From positions 1 to 64,000 of the forward strand of contig NZ_JABJVY010000024.1 of NCBI RefSeq assembly GCF_040750475.1: DNA of 64,000 nt, read 5' to 3'. How positions within the stretch are numbered: the stretch's first letter is position 1; each line of letters starts with the position of its first letter. Made by a program: the position numbers and the translations under genes. The notes beneath the pieces are model-generated. The model searched no databases. It was not told the origin of the DNA and worked only from the letters and a program-made list of their open reading frames with translations. Source of the stretch: Amorphus sp040750475. GTDB lineage: Bacteria; Pseudomonadota; Alphaproteobacteria; Rhizobiales; Amorphaceae. Positions 16,815 to 25,461 of this stretch are shown here, one piece after another.

Positions 16815-17777
16815 ATGTCCAGACACAAGCACAGCACCGGCGCCAGGCGCGACCGGACCAACCTTTATTCCGAAATCACCGACAAGATCGGCGCCGAACT
16901 GGAGGCTGGCCGCGTACCCTGGGTCCAGCCCTGGGGGACGGCGGCGGCGAAGGCGCCGCTTGCCATGCCGCAGAACGCCGCGACCGGACGGCGTTATTCG
17001 GGAATCAACGTGCTCCTGCTCTGGGGCACCGTCATCGAGCGCGGCTTCGGCGGCCAGAGCTGGCTCACCTTTCGCCAGGCACTCTCGCTCGGTGGCAATG
17101 TCCGCAAGGGCGAGCGCGGCACGACCGTTGTCTATGCTGACCGCTTCGTACCCGAGGACGAGAAGCAACGCGCGACTGAGACCGGCGAGGCCCCGCAGGC
17201 GATCCCGTTCCTGAAGCGGTTTACCGTCTTTAATACCGACCAGTGCGAAAACCTGCCGGAGGACGTAGCGACATCCGCGCCGCCCGTTCCGGAGGGGTTG
17301 ATCGAGCCCACCATCGAGGCTCTGATCAAGGCGACAGGTATCGATTTCCGCATCGGCGGCAATCGGGCCTACTACGTGCCGGCCCACGACTATGCGCAAG
17401 TGCCGCCCCCGCAGGCCTATTTCGAGCCGATCAACTGGCACCGCACGGCGCTCCACGAGCTCGGGCACGCGACGGGCCATCCCTCCCGGCTCGGTCGCGA
17501 CCTCTCGGGCTCCTTCGGCTCGAAGAAATACGCCTTCGAGGAGCTGGTCGCTGAGATCAGCGCTGCCTTCTGCTGTGCTTCGCTCGGGATCGTGCCGACG
17601 GTCCGGCATGCCGACTACATTGGCTCCTGGCTCGAGGTGCTGCGCGAGGATAACCGCGCCATCGTGCGCGCCGCCAGCCAGGCGAGCAAGGCCGCCGACT
17701 GGCTGCTGGCGTTCGTGCCGGACAACGAACGGCAGACCGGCCAGGACGAATGCGCTTGCGACAGGAGGGTGGCATGA
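16815..17777 (+). CDS. ArdC-like antirestriction protein with zincin protease domain
   Basis: A 320-residue protein. Residues about 10-130 form the ArdC N-terminal ssDNA-binding domain (DUF1738), with typical PWVQPWG and YSGINVLLLW segments. The C-terminal part carries the metallopeptidase motif HELGHATGH (HExxH) near residue 213 and downstream acidic helices EELVAEISAAF. ArdC proteins protect incoming plasmid DNA from restriction and are hallmark genes of conjugative elements. It is the first gene after the 48-bp leader and overlaps the next gene by four bases. Carriage on the same element as a type III restriction system suggests different origins or use during entry into new hosts. Confidence 0.9.
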   Translation: MSRHKHSTGARRDRTNLYSEITDKIGAELEAGRVPWVQPWGTAAAKAPLAMPQNAATGRRYSGINVLLLWGTVIERGFGGQSWLTFRQALSLGGNVRKGERGTTVVYADRFVPEDEKQRATETGEAPQAIPFLKRFTVFNTDQCENLPEDVATSAPPVPEGLIEPTIEALIKATGIDFRIGGNRAYYVPAHDYAQVPPPQAYFEPINWHRTALHELGHATGHPSRLGRDLSGSFGSKKYAFEELVAEISAAFCCASLGIVPTVRHADYIGSWLEVLREDNRAIVRAASQASKAADWLLAFVPDNERQTGQDECACDRRVA

Positions 17778-18151
17778 TCCTCCTGACCGACGACCTGCGC
17801 GATCGCCTGCTTGCCAATGGCGGACAGTGCGACGTCGACCACGTGCCAATGGTCAAGTTCTTCAACCCCGTCGGCGGCGGCACGTGGCTCGCCACGGAGC
17901 TGGATGCGGATGGCGATACCCTGTTCGGACTGGCCGATCTCGGCTTCGGCAGCCCGGAGCTCGGCTCTTTCAGCCTGTCTGAGCTGGGGTTGGTGCGCCT
18001 ACCCTTCGGCATGGCCATCGAACGCGACATCTTGTTCGAGGCCGCGTTCCCGCTGTCGGTCTATGCCGAAGCGGCACGACAGGCGGGGAGTATTGTGGAG
18101 AGCGAACGGCTCCTTCAAGCCGCCGCTGCGGCATTGCGGGAACGCCGATGA
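17774..18151 (+). CDS. DUF2958 domain protein
   Basis: A 125-residue protein of the DUF2958 family, recognised from the N-terminal ILLTDDLRDRLLANG and the NPVGGGTWLATELDADGD segment. I chose the ATG at 17774 because it overlaps the ardC-like stop (ATGA) and has AGGAGGG a few bases upstream; a start at 17750 would cover the ribosome site. Function is unknown; the family is almost always next to ArdC-like and ParB-like genes on mobile elements. Confidence 0.85.
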   Translation: MILLTDDLRDRLLANGGQCDVDHVPMVKFFNPVGGGTWLATELDADGDTLFGLADLGFGSPELGSFSLSELGLVRLPFGMAIERDILFEAAFPLSVYAEAARQAGSIVESERLLQAAAAALRERR

Positions 18152-18220
18152 CGTCTCGCCCGCCCGGGCCACCCTCCGCCCTATCTGGAACGAGAAAGTG
18201 AGAGGGCTGTGCCCTGCTCC

Positions 18221-18268
18221 GTGACGGGTCGGAAGTCGAGAGAGAGGCTCTCGGCGCCCGTCGCGGAG
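18221..18268 (+). repeat. 48-bp leader repeat, copy 2 (upstream of the parB-like gene)
   Basis: Second copy of the block at 16760-16807 with two substitutions. It ends nine bases before the ATG at 18278. The same GACGGG/CCCGTC arms and the internal hairpin are kept, so both the sequence and the position relative to the start codon are conserved. Confidence 0.7.
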
Positions 18269-18277
18269 TAAATCATC

Positions 18278-20392
18278 ATGGCAACCGCATCCAAGAAGAT
18301 CATCCTGTCGTCGTCGTGCGACATCCCCCTCAACAAGCTCGTGCTCAGCCAAGCGAACGTTCGCCGCGTCAAAGCTGGCGTCTCGATCGAGGAACTCGCC
18401 GAGGACATTGCCCGGCGCGGTCTCTTGCAGGGCCTCAGCGTTCGGCCCGTCACCGACGAAGCCGGAACCGAGACCGGCATGTTCGAGATCCCCGCCGGCG
18501 GCCGCCGTTATCGGGCGCTCGAGCTTCTCGTCAAGCAGAAGCGGCTAGGCAAGACCGCACCGGTGCCGTGCGTCGTGCGAGAGGACGGCATCGCCGAGGA
18601 GGACTCGCTCGCCGAGAACGTCCAGCGTGCGCCGCTGCATCCTCTCGATCAGTTCCGTGCATTCCTCACTTTGAAGGAGAAGGGCCAGTCCGAGGAGGAG
18701 ATCGCCGCGACCTTCTTCGTCTCCGTCAACGTGGTCAAGCAGAGGCTCAAACTCGCGACGGTCTCGCCGAAACTGCTCGACATCTATGCCGAGGACGGCA
18801 TGTCGCTCGACCAGTTGATGGCGTTCACCGTGTCCGGCGACCACGAGCGCCAGGAGCAGGTATTCGACCGCCTGCAGCAGTCCTATGACAAGCAGCCTTA
18901 TGCCATCCGCCGCATGCTGACCGAGGGCGCGGTTCGGGCCTCCGACAAGCGTGTCCAGTTCATCGGCATCGATGCCTATGTCGAGGCCGGGGGCACTGTG
19001 CTGCGCGACCTGTTCCAGTCGGACGATGGCGGCTGGCTCCAGGAGGTCGCGCTCGTCGAGGATATGGTGACCGACAGGCTGAAGCGGGAAGCCGAGTCCA
19101 TCGTCGCCGAGGGCTGGAAGTGGATCGACGTCGCCCCCGACTTCCCCTACGGGCACACCTTCGGACTCCGCCAACTGCGGGGCGAGGGGATCCCGCTCAC
19201 CGCGGAGGAGGAAGCGTCGCGCGATGCCCTGAAGGCTGAATACGATCAGCTTGAAGAGAAATATGCCGAAGCCAACGAGTTGCCCGACGACGTCGACGAG
19301 CGTCTCGGGGAGATCGAGACGGCGCTCGAGGCTTTCGAGGTCCGCCCGGTCAGGTTCGATCCCGAGGAGATCGTCCGCGCCGGCGCCTTCGTCAGCATCG
19401 CCCCCGACGGCAGCTTGCGCGTCGAGCGCGGTTTCGTCCGGCCTGAGGACGAAGTGGCGCCCGAACCGGACGCAGGCAGCGGTGATAGCGATGAATACAG
19501 TGCGGTGCAGCCTGACACGGAAGGCACCGCAGGCACCGGTTCCTCCGAGCCGCCCGAGCCCGACGAAGACGAGGGCCTGTCGCCAATCTCCGACCGGCTG
19601 ATGTCGGAACTCACCGCCCACCGCACGCTTGGACTGCGCAACGCGCTCGCCGAACGGCCCGACATCGCCTTCGTTGCGGCATTGCACGCCCTGACCCTGA
19701 CGGTCTTCTACCACTACGGCTCGGATACCTGCCTCGAGCTCGGCCTGAAGAGCGTCGGGTTCAGCGCCCAGACCCAGGGCCTGAACGACAGCGTGATCGC
19801 GGAGGCAGCCCGCGCCCGCCACGAGGCCTGGATCAAGCGGTTGCCGAAGGAGCCGGCCGATCTGTGGGCAGCACTTCAGGCATGGGACGGCCAGGAACAG
19901 GCCAGCCTCTTCGCCCACATCGTCAGCCTCTCGGTAAACGCCGTCTCCGAACCCTGGAACCGGCGCCCCCGGGCCCTCGCCCATGCCGATGTGCTGGCAC
20001 AAGCGGTCGGCCTCGATATGGCCGCGGGAGGCTGGCATCCCACGGTCGACAGCTATTTCGGCCGTGTCACCAAGGCGCGCATCCTGCAGGCTGTCACCGA
20101 GGCGAAAGGCGAACGCGCCGCCGACCGCATCGCCCATCTCAAGAAGGGCGACATGGCCGCCGAGGCCGAGACCCTGCTCACCGACACCGGCTGGCTGCCA
20201 GAGCCGCTGCGCACGCCGGGGAACGCGGAAGCGGATGCTGGTGACTGCAAGAACACCGTCGAACCGGCGGCGCCGGACCCGACCGTCGAGAAAACGGCGA
20301 CCGATGGCGGCGAAACGGCCATGCGCACCGATGACGTCCCCGACGAGAATGAGGGTGCCGAGGAGGCATCTCAGGTGATCGCCGCCGAATAG
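18278..20392 (+). CDS. ParB/RepB-type nuclease-fold protein of a mobile element
   Basis: A 704-residue protein with an N-terminal ParB domain at about residues 10-110: VLSQANVRR, GGRRYRALE and SLAENVQRAPLHP, followed by a helix-turn-helix region (EEEIAATFFVSVNVVKQRL). The remaining 450 residues are acidic and poorly conserved, with an Asp/Glu/Pro-rich linker around residues 390-440. It is far longer than chromosomal ParB (about 300) and no parA is next to it, so it probably is a ParB-like protein of an integrative element rather than a true partition factor. A strong terminator follows. Confidence 0.85.
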   Translation: MATASKKIILSSSCDIPLNKLVLSQANVRRVKAGVSIEELAEDIARRGLLQGLSVRPVTDEAGTETGMFEIPAGGRRYRALELLVKQKRLGKTAPVPCVVREDGIAEEDSLAENVQRAPLHPLDQFRAFLTLKEKGQSEEEIAATFFVSVNVVKQRLKLATVSPKLLDIYAEDGMSLDQLMAFTVSGDHERQEQVFDRLQQSYDKQPYAIRRMLTEGAVRASDKRVQFIGIDAYVEAGGTVLRDLFQSDDGGWLQEVALVEDMVTDRLKREAESIVAEGWKWIDVAPDFPYGHTFGLRQLRGEGIPLTAEEEASRDALKAEYDQLEEKYAEANELPDDVDERLGEIETALEAFEVRPVRFDPEEIVRAGAFVSIAPDGSLRVERGFVRPEDEVAPEPDAGSGDSDEYSAVQPDTEGTAGTGSSEPPEPDEDEGLSPISDRLMSELTAHRTLGLRNALAERPDIAFVAALHALTLTVFYHYGSDTCLELGLKSVGFSAQTQGLNDSVIAEAARARHEAWIKRLPKEPADLWAALQAWDGQEQASLFAHIVSLSVNAVSEPWNRRPRALAHADVLAQAVGLDMAAGGWHPTVDSYFGRVTKARILQAVTEAKGERAADRIAHLKKGDMAAEAETLLTDTGWLPEPLRTPGNAEADAGDCKNTVEPAAPDPTVEKTATDGGETAMRTDDVPDENEGAEEASQVIAAE

Positions 20393-20416
20393 CGCGACAT
20401 CCGACCTGGCAACACT

Positions 20417-20442
20417 GGCCCGCGGCGACGCGGGCCTTTTTC
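20417..20442 (+). terminator. Rho-independent terminator after the parB-like gene
   Basis: A perfect 8-bp stem, GGCCCGCG paired with CGCGGGCC, closed by a GCGA tetraloop (20417-20436) and followed by a run of T. It lies between the parB-like stop and the next ribosome site AAGGAGG, so it separates two transcription units. Confidence 0.9.
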
Positions 20443-20459
20443 TTGGAAGGAGGCACGGA

Positions 20460-21518
20460 ATGTCGGAAACGACTGCTGACCTCGCACGGCGGCTCGCCCA
20501 AAACGCAGAAGCGGCCTGCCGCGAGTATCTGTCGAGCGGACGAAGAAGCGGCCGCTACTGGATCGTCGGCGATGTCCGCAACACCCCTGGTCGCTCGATG
20601 TTCGTCAGGTTGAAAGACTCGCTGAAAGGCCCTGCCGGCAATTGGACCGATGCGGCGACGGGCGAGCATGGCGATCTCCTCGATGTCATTCGCGAGAGCT
20701 GCGGCCTTGTCGATTTCAAGGACGTGGCCGACGAGGCATGGCGCTTCCTCGCTCTACCGCATCCCGAACCGGAGTCCGCATCACGATATAAACGGAAGGC
20801 GCCCGCACCGACGAGTTCACCACTCGCTGCGAAGCGGCTGTTTTCGATGGCTCAGCCGATCGCGGGCACGCTTGCTGAATCGTATTTCCGTAATCGCGGC
20901 ATTACGGCTTTGCACGGAACAGGATCGCTTCAGTTTCATCCTCGTTGCTATTACAGGCCCGACGAGCATGAGCCGACCCAGACCTGGCCGGCCTTGATCG
21001 CCTCCGTCACCGATCTCGACGGACACCAGACCGGCGCCCATCGAACCTGGCTCGATCCGAACGGGTTCAGCGAGGCGAGGCTCGGCAAGGCGCCGATCGA
21101 CACGCCGCGACGGGCAATGGGCGACCTCCTCGGCAATGCCGTGCGCTTCGGCGTGGCGGGCGAGGTGATGGCAGCCGGCGAAGGCATCGAGACCATGCTG
21201 TCGCTGCGATGCGTCCTGCCCGATCTGCCGATGGCGGCAGCGCTTTCCGCCGCCCATCTCGCCGCCCTCACACTCCCGGTCTCGCTGCGCCGCCTCTATA
21301 TCGTGTGCGATGACGATCCAGCAGGCGAAGAGGCGCGTAACAGCCTGGGCGCACGCGCCGAGGCCGAGGGAATCGAGACGCTGACCATCGCGCCGATGCT
21401 GGGCGATCTCAACGAGGATCTGCGGCTGCGCGGACTGGATGCGCTCACGGCATCGGTTCGGGTCCAACTCGCCCCGCAGGATGTCGCACGCTTTCTGAAG
21501 ACCGCGCAGTTGGCCTGA
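20460..21518 (+). CDS. Toprim-domain protein of mobile elements (primase-like)
   Basis: A 352-residue protein. The N-terminal 100 residues include RRSGRYWIVGDVRNTPGRS and a FVRLKD...GNWTDAATGEHGD region, typical of element-borne primase-helicase N-termini (DUF7146 type). The C-terminal Toprim domain shows GEGIETMLSL with the acidic Glu and IVCDDDPAGEEA with DxD. No helicase domain follows, so it is short for a full primase. It has a good ribosome site (AAGGAGGC) and its own unit after the terminator. It likely helps replicate or prime the transferred DNA strand. Confidence 0.8.
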   Translation: MSETTADLARRLAQNAEAACREYLSSGRRSGRYWIVGDVRNTPGRSMFVRLKDSLKGPAGNWTDAATGEHGDLLDVIRESCGLVDFKDVADEAWRFLALPHPEPESASRYKRKAPAPTSSPLAAKRLFSMAQPIAGTLAESYFRNRGITALHGTGSLQFHPRCYYRPDEHEPTQTWPALIASVTDLDGHQTGAHRTWLDPNGFSEARLGKAPIDTPRRAMGDLLGNAVRFGVAGEVMAAGEGIETMLSLRCVLPDLPMAAALSAAHLAALTLPVSLRRLYIVCDDDPAGEEARNSLGARAEAEGIETLTIAPMLGDLNEDLRLRGLDALTASVRVQLAPQDVARFLKTAQLA

Positions 21519-21842
21519 ACGGGAAGCGGCATGGTTGGGGGTCGGGATCACCGTCGTCACGCGCGGATGCTCCCACCCGATGCCGGAGAGGGCCGCGCCC
21601 CGGCCTTCTTCAGAGGGCGACCGGACGGCAGCCGGGCCGGGCCGGCAATGGCTGCGGCCGACGATTTTCCGGCGGCCCCTACGGGCCTTTCCATCGCGAA
21701 GCAAAATCGCCGGCCTCCGCCATCCTCCGCTCACGCTCCGGCCCGTCCGCTCGCGCGTCCGGGTGCAGGCCTGGCCCGCCCGCCGTCTTGCGGCGCCATG
21801 AAGGCCGCGGCGGGCGCGGCCAACCGACAAGGGAGCATCCCC
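21519..21842. other. Long GC-rich leader before the DUF2493 gene
   Basis: About 320 bases between two plus-strand genes. The frame of the downstream gene is open back to 21531, but this stretch has no conserved protein character and the ribosome site (AAGGGAG) is directly before the ATG at 21843. Several small inverted repeats (GGCGGCCCCTACGGGCC) suggest a structured leader. A segment CATCCTCCGCTCACGCT recurs in nearly the same form at about 24341, before DUF736. Confidence 0.4.
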
Positions 21843-22766
21843 ATGGCGCATGAAGACGACGATACCTTCGAGCCCCATCACGAATCCTCGCCGACCGAGC
21901 ACGCGCTGAGCGAACTGGAACTCCACGGCTACCGCCATGACGGCCACGGTCCGGACCCGCGCCTCGTCCCGGAGGACAACGTCATCGCCGGCGCCGTCTC
22001 CGATATCTTCGACGCCCTGATCGCCACCATGGCGGATACTGCCCTCGATGGCGAACTCGACGATCTGCTCTGGTCGACCGTCAACATGTTTCACCGCGCT
22101 GCCGACCGGCTCGAACGCAAACTGGACGACAACGAGCAGGCCCAGAAGCGCGGGCAGCGCGAGCAGGACGGCTCCGAAATCAAGGCGGTCGAGCTCGAAC
22201 GCCTCATCGAGAGCGGACAAGGTCTCATCGAACGCCGCGACAGCCTGGAAGTCTTCCGCGATAGCGCCGCCGACCTTTATCTGCGCACCACCGGGTCGCC
22301 ATGGTCGCCGCGCACCGGCTCGCAGGTCAACCGCCGGGCGCTCACGTCGGCCATGATCGACAGCCGGGACTTCATTGCAGAGCGCAAGCGTGCAGACCGC
22401 GAAGTGCTCCTGCCGATGGGTCCAAAGGTCGCCGTCTCCGGAGGCGCTGACTACAACGATCACAAGCTGATCTGGGACAAGCTCGACCAAGTGCATGCCA
22501 AGCACCCGGACATGGTGTTGATGCACGGCAAATCGCCGAAAGGCGCCGAAAAGATCGCCGCTCGCTGGGCCGATCACCGCAACGTGCCCCAGATCGGTTT
22601 CGCGCCCGACTGGACGAAGCATGGCCGCGCCGCACCTTTCAAGCGCAACGACCAGATGCTCGACGTTTTACCGATCGGCGTCATGATCTTTCCCGGCACC
22701 GGCATCCAGGAGAACCTTGCCGACAAGGCGAAAAAACTCGGCCTTCCGGTCTGGCGGTTCACATGA
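21843..22766 (+). CDS. DUF2493 domain protein
   Basis: A 307-residue protein with an N-terminal acidic and helical part (residues 1-180) and a C-terminal DUF2493 domain: VAVSGGADYNDHKLIWDKLD, then MVLMHGKSPKGAEKIAARWA and VMIFPGTGIQENLADKA. DUF2493 resembles SLOG/LOG-type Rossmann proteins that bind nucleotide-like ligands. The start was moved from the longest frame (21531) to 21843 because of the ribosome site and where similarity begins. It is common on alphaproteobacterial plasmids and integrative elements; its function is unknown. Confidence 0.85.
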   Translation: MAHEDDDTFEPHHESSPTEHALSELELHGYRHDGHGPDPRLVPEDNVIAGAVSDIFDALIATMADTALDGELDDLLWSTVNMFHRAADRLERKLDDNEQAQKRGQREQDGSEIKAVELERLIESGQGLIERRDSLEVFRDSAADLYLRTTGSPWSPRTGSQVNRRALTSAMIDSRDFIAERKRADREVLLPMGPKVAVSGGADYNDHKLIWDKLDQVHAKHPDMVLMHGKSPKGAEKIAARWADHRNVPQIGFAPDWTKHGRAAPFKRNDQMLDVLPIGVMIFPGTGIQENLADKAKKLGLPVWRFT

Positions 22767-22965
22767 ACCGCTAGATCTGGAAACTTAGCGGAGCTGAAGC
22801 CGTCATACGGGTTCACAGCTCGAATGATTGAACTCTGACCATCGAGCGCGGGTGCTCATCGAGTCGACAGCCTCCAAAGCACGGCATTCTCGCCGATTGT
22901 CAAAATCTAGCGGTGGAGCCGCGATAGGGTGACCTGCCAAGTCAAAATCTCACCCAGCGTCGCGA

Positions 22966-23238
22966 TCATGCATCAAGTTCGATCGCAGCATCAGCGTGAA
23001 CCGGCGGCTCCTGAAGCCGCAGCTGTCGCGCGATAGCCGGGATCTCTGGGTCCGCAAGAAATCCAGCGTAGTCCTTGTCGTCCCAGTCGAAGATCGACCA
23101 AACCCGGCGAGCATCGTCCGGGTCGATGTAGACGCGGGCGCTCCGACATCCGTGCTTCCTACGCTTGTCAGCACCCACGGTTCGAAAAATCTCCAGAAAC
23201 CGATCAAGGTCGGTCACTTTAGCTACCGTGACAATCAT
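22966..23238 (-). CDS. Small ferredoxin-like (antibiotic biosynthesis monooxygenase-type) protein
   Basis: A 90-residue protein beginning MIVTVAKVTDLDRFLEIF, with a RSARVYIDPDDARRVWSIFDWDD strand-rich middle and a short hydrophobic C terminus. Pattern and length fit the dimeric alpha-beta barrel group (ABM-like or related stress proteins). I used the ATG at 23238 with GGAGTAA upstream; a longer 142-residue frame has no support. It is the only minus-strand gene in this block, so it is probably a separate insertion. Confidence 0.6.
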   Translation of the reverse strand: MIVTVAKVTDLDRFLEIFRTVGADKRRKHGCRSARVYIDPDDARRVWSIFDWDDKDYAGFLADPEIPAIARQLRLQEPPVHADAAIELDA

Positions 23239-23442
23239 GACCGTTACTCCTTTCCAGGGCGTGCGCTTGCTCACAGTCAGTCTGTAACGCACACAAGTCC
23301 GATTACCGCCGCAGCCTGCTGCACATTGGGCTCGAAGCGGTCCTTCTACGCTCGAAGGTAAATCGTGACTGTGATATACTTCTGACTGCGCCATGGTGGT
23401 GGAGGCGCGACCGTTCGAACCTCATCTTACGGAGACGCCACC

Positions 23443-23880
23443 ATGATCATTGCAATTCTCGGGTCCATCGCTGCAATCGGCGCCGTCTGCTGGCTGCTGT
23501 TCACGCTTGCCACCTATGCTCTACCCGCGCTCGGCGGGGTGGCAGCCGGAATGTGGGCCTATCAGACCGGCGCAGGACTGCCGGGCAGCGTCCTTGTCGG
23601 ACTTGTCGGCGCCGGCCTGGTGCTCAGCGTCGGACAGTTCCTCATCCTGTTCGCACAACCCATGTGGATGAAACTCGCCGTCGCGCTCGCCTTCGTTACC
23701 CCGGCAGCGATCGCCGGCTTCCATGCAACCCATGGCATCGTCAAACATCTCATGCCGTCGGAAACCTGGCAGACCGTCTTCTCCGTGATCGGCGCGGTGG
23801 CGGTCGGCATCACGGCGTTCGTGCGCGTGACCTCCATGGCCGCGCCCGAACCCGCCGGGCAAACCCCCGCCAGCGTCTGA
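23443..23880 (+). CDS. Small membrane protein, unknown function
   Basis: A 145-residue protein with four or more hydrophobic segments (residues about 3-40, 48-70, 78-98 and 107-130) and short polar ends. There is a good ribosome site (ACGGAGACGCC) before the ATG. No named domain was recognised. Membrane proteins of this size occur near DUF736 genes on rhizobial mobile elements. Confidence 0.7.
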   Translation: MIIAILGSIAAIGAVCWLLFTLATYALPALGGVAAGMWAYQTGAGLPGSVLVGLVGAGLVLSVGQFLILFAQPMWMKLAVALAFVTPAAIAGFHATHGIVKHLMPSETWQTVFSVIGAVAVGITAFVRVTSMAAPEPAGQTPASV

Positions 23881-24459
23881 ACGCCGTCGCGGGCCAGGAC
23901 GGGAGGCTGAGTTTTTTCATCACGCCCTTATCGAAGGCTGAGCGAGGCGGACACTCGGTGAGTGCCGGACCGACGAGGTTCGGTCGAGGATCGGCGCCCG
24001 CAGGCTGAATGGCACAAGCCGCCCCGACCAGCGCTGCCGGGGAAGCACTGGGAATGGCTGGGGTCCGCGTCCGGTGGTATCGCCGGAAACGAAGCGAGCT
24101 GGCCGGCATGGCAGTAGACGATTGTCGTTCCTTCGCCGGACAGAAGCTTGAGCGCACGGTGTCGCCACTATCTCCTTGAACGATCCCTGTAAGCCGACCG
24201 CTCCAAACGGCCTCTTCAATGGGCTGATCTGGCCGAAGGCCGGCTGCGCCTCGATCGCCTATGGCGCAATGACGCCCGTCAGGTTTCTTCCCCTGACGGC
24301 TGCGCCGCCATTCCTCGCGAGCCAAGAAACCCGCCGGATCGCCATCCTCCGCTGACGCTGCGGTCGCAAGCGATGCGCCGTCGATCGCCTCCGGCCCCTC
24401 CGATCGCCATCGAGACCGCAATGGTGCGGGCTCGAAACTAGTGATCAAGGAGAACTACC
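23881..24459. other. 579-base stretch without a supportable gene
   Basis: The longest open frame here is on the minus strand and looks like an accident of high GC, with no ribosome site or domain. The last 60 bases hold the leader of the DUF736 gene with AAGGAG before its ATG. The CATCCTCCGCTGACGCT segment near 24341 matches one upstream of the DUF2493 gene. Confidence 0.45.
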
Positions 24460-24777
24460 ATGGCAACCATCGGCACCTTCAAGAAGTCCGGCAATGAATA
24501 CGCCGGCGAAATCGTCACCCTCAACGTGCAGGCCAAGAACGTCCGCATCGTCCCCGAAGTCAACCAGACCAGCGAGAACGCTCCGAGCCACCGCGTCCTG
24601 GTCGGCCGCGCCGAAATCGGGGCAGCCTGGTCCAAGCAGTCGAACGAGGGCCGCGCCTATCTGGGCCTCAAGCTGGACGATCCGAGCTTCACCGCTCCGA
24701 TCTACGCCAACCTCTTCGACGACGAGGACGGCGGTTACAGCCTTGTGTGGAGCCGACCTGCTAGGAAAACTGACTAA
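24460..24777 (+). CDS. DUF736 family protein
   Basis: A 105-residue protein, clearly DUF736: IGTFKKSGNEYAGEIVTLN at the start and SNEGRAYLGLKLDDPSF in the middle, ending in a DDEDGGYSLVWSR tail. It is a frequent small single-domain protein of alphaproteobacterial conjugative plasmids and integrative elements, of unknown function. A strong ribosome site AAGGAGAAC precedes the ATG. The tail is followed at once by a stable hairpin. Confidence 0.92.
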   Translation: MATIGTFKKSGNEYAGEIVTLNVQAKNVRIVPEVNQTSENAPSHRVLVGRAEIGAAWSKQSNEGRAYLGLKLDDPSFTAPIYANLFDDEDGGYSLVWSRPARKTD

Positions 24778-24784
24778 GGTCTCT

Positions 24785-24809
24785 GGGGCCGTCCTTTCGG
24801 GGCGGCCCC
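24785..24809 (+). terminator. GC-rich hairpin after the DUF736 gene
   Basis: GGGGCCGTCC and GGGCGGCCCC form a long stem around TTTCG at 24785-24809, just after the stop codon. A T tract does not follow, so it may be a Rho-dependent end or a transcript-stabilising hairpin rather than a classical terminator. Confidence 0.5.
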
Positions 24810-24944
24810 AAGCCTTCGACGCAGAGCCCGACTACAGCCTTGGCGCACAAGCCCGAAGATTAGCAGGGGACTGCGTCGTTCCATGCCGAAGCCCGAACAG
24901 TTGCTTGGGAAACAACCCCGAACTTACAAGGATGGGACACATAT

Positions 24945-25073
24945 ATGGAAAACGGTTGCTATGTGGGGATCGACGTTTCTAAGGACCGCCTCGACGTTCA
25001 CATTCTGCCTCAGGCTCACAGCGTCTCAGTTGCTAATAATCACCGCGGCGTCGCCGAACTGATCCAGATCCTG
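24945..25073 (+). pseudogene. IS110-family transposase remnant
   Basis: The frame starting at 24945 gives YVGIDVSKDRLDVHILPQ, the conserved opening of IS110-type DEDD transposases, followed by SVANNHRGVAELIQILEQ. Similarity ends after about 42 codons, against roughly 300-400 in intact members. The frame runs on to 25436, but the rest is not recognisable. The element was probably truncated by deletion and marks the border between the maintenance region and the stress island. Confidence 0.7.
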
Positions 25074-25461
25074 GAACAGGTTGAGACGGCTTTGCAGCGC
25101 CACTGCAAATGCAGGTCGGATCGGAACTTGGCCGCACCGTTGATCGCGCATGTCGAAGATAAGGACGCCAAAGGTAGCGCCGGTCTTACAGTCGGGAGGG
25201 CCGGGACTACGTTTTTGGGACGACCGCCGTGCTTCTCCCTCCTGAGAGCGCTTCGTACGTCCGGGCAACCGAGCTTGTCATTATGCCGAGGCGTAATGGA
25301 CACGCACGAGCGCCGTCCTTCTAGCTATCGCCGCGACCCGCCTCAGGGTGGTGGCGTCGGTTTAGATGTGTCTTGCCAATCTCGGTGGGAAATCCTGCAT
25401 GCCGCCATTCACTTGAACTGCGCCGCCACCCTGTAGCACGACGATCGTGAGGATTTATGAG
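25074..25461. other. Region after the IS110 remnant, no supported gene
   Basis: About 390 bases. The continuing frame of the transposase remnant is open but without a recognisable domain. No ECF-type promoter was seen here. The last bases contain GTGAGGA, which serves as ribosome site for the following phosphofructokinase gene. Confidence 0.4.

Noticed and set aside
23284..23305. TGTAAC at 23284 as another ECF promoter
   Set aside because: After the 16-bp spacer the sequence is ACCG, not CGTC, and the nearest gene on that side reads the other way.
23810..24448. A 212-codon minus-strand frame in the gap before DUF736
   Set aside because: No ribosome site, no domain and low-complexity Arg/Ala/Pro content typical of accidental frames at high GC.
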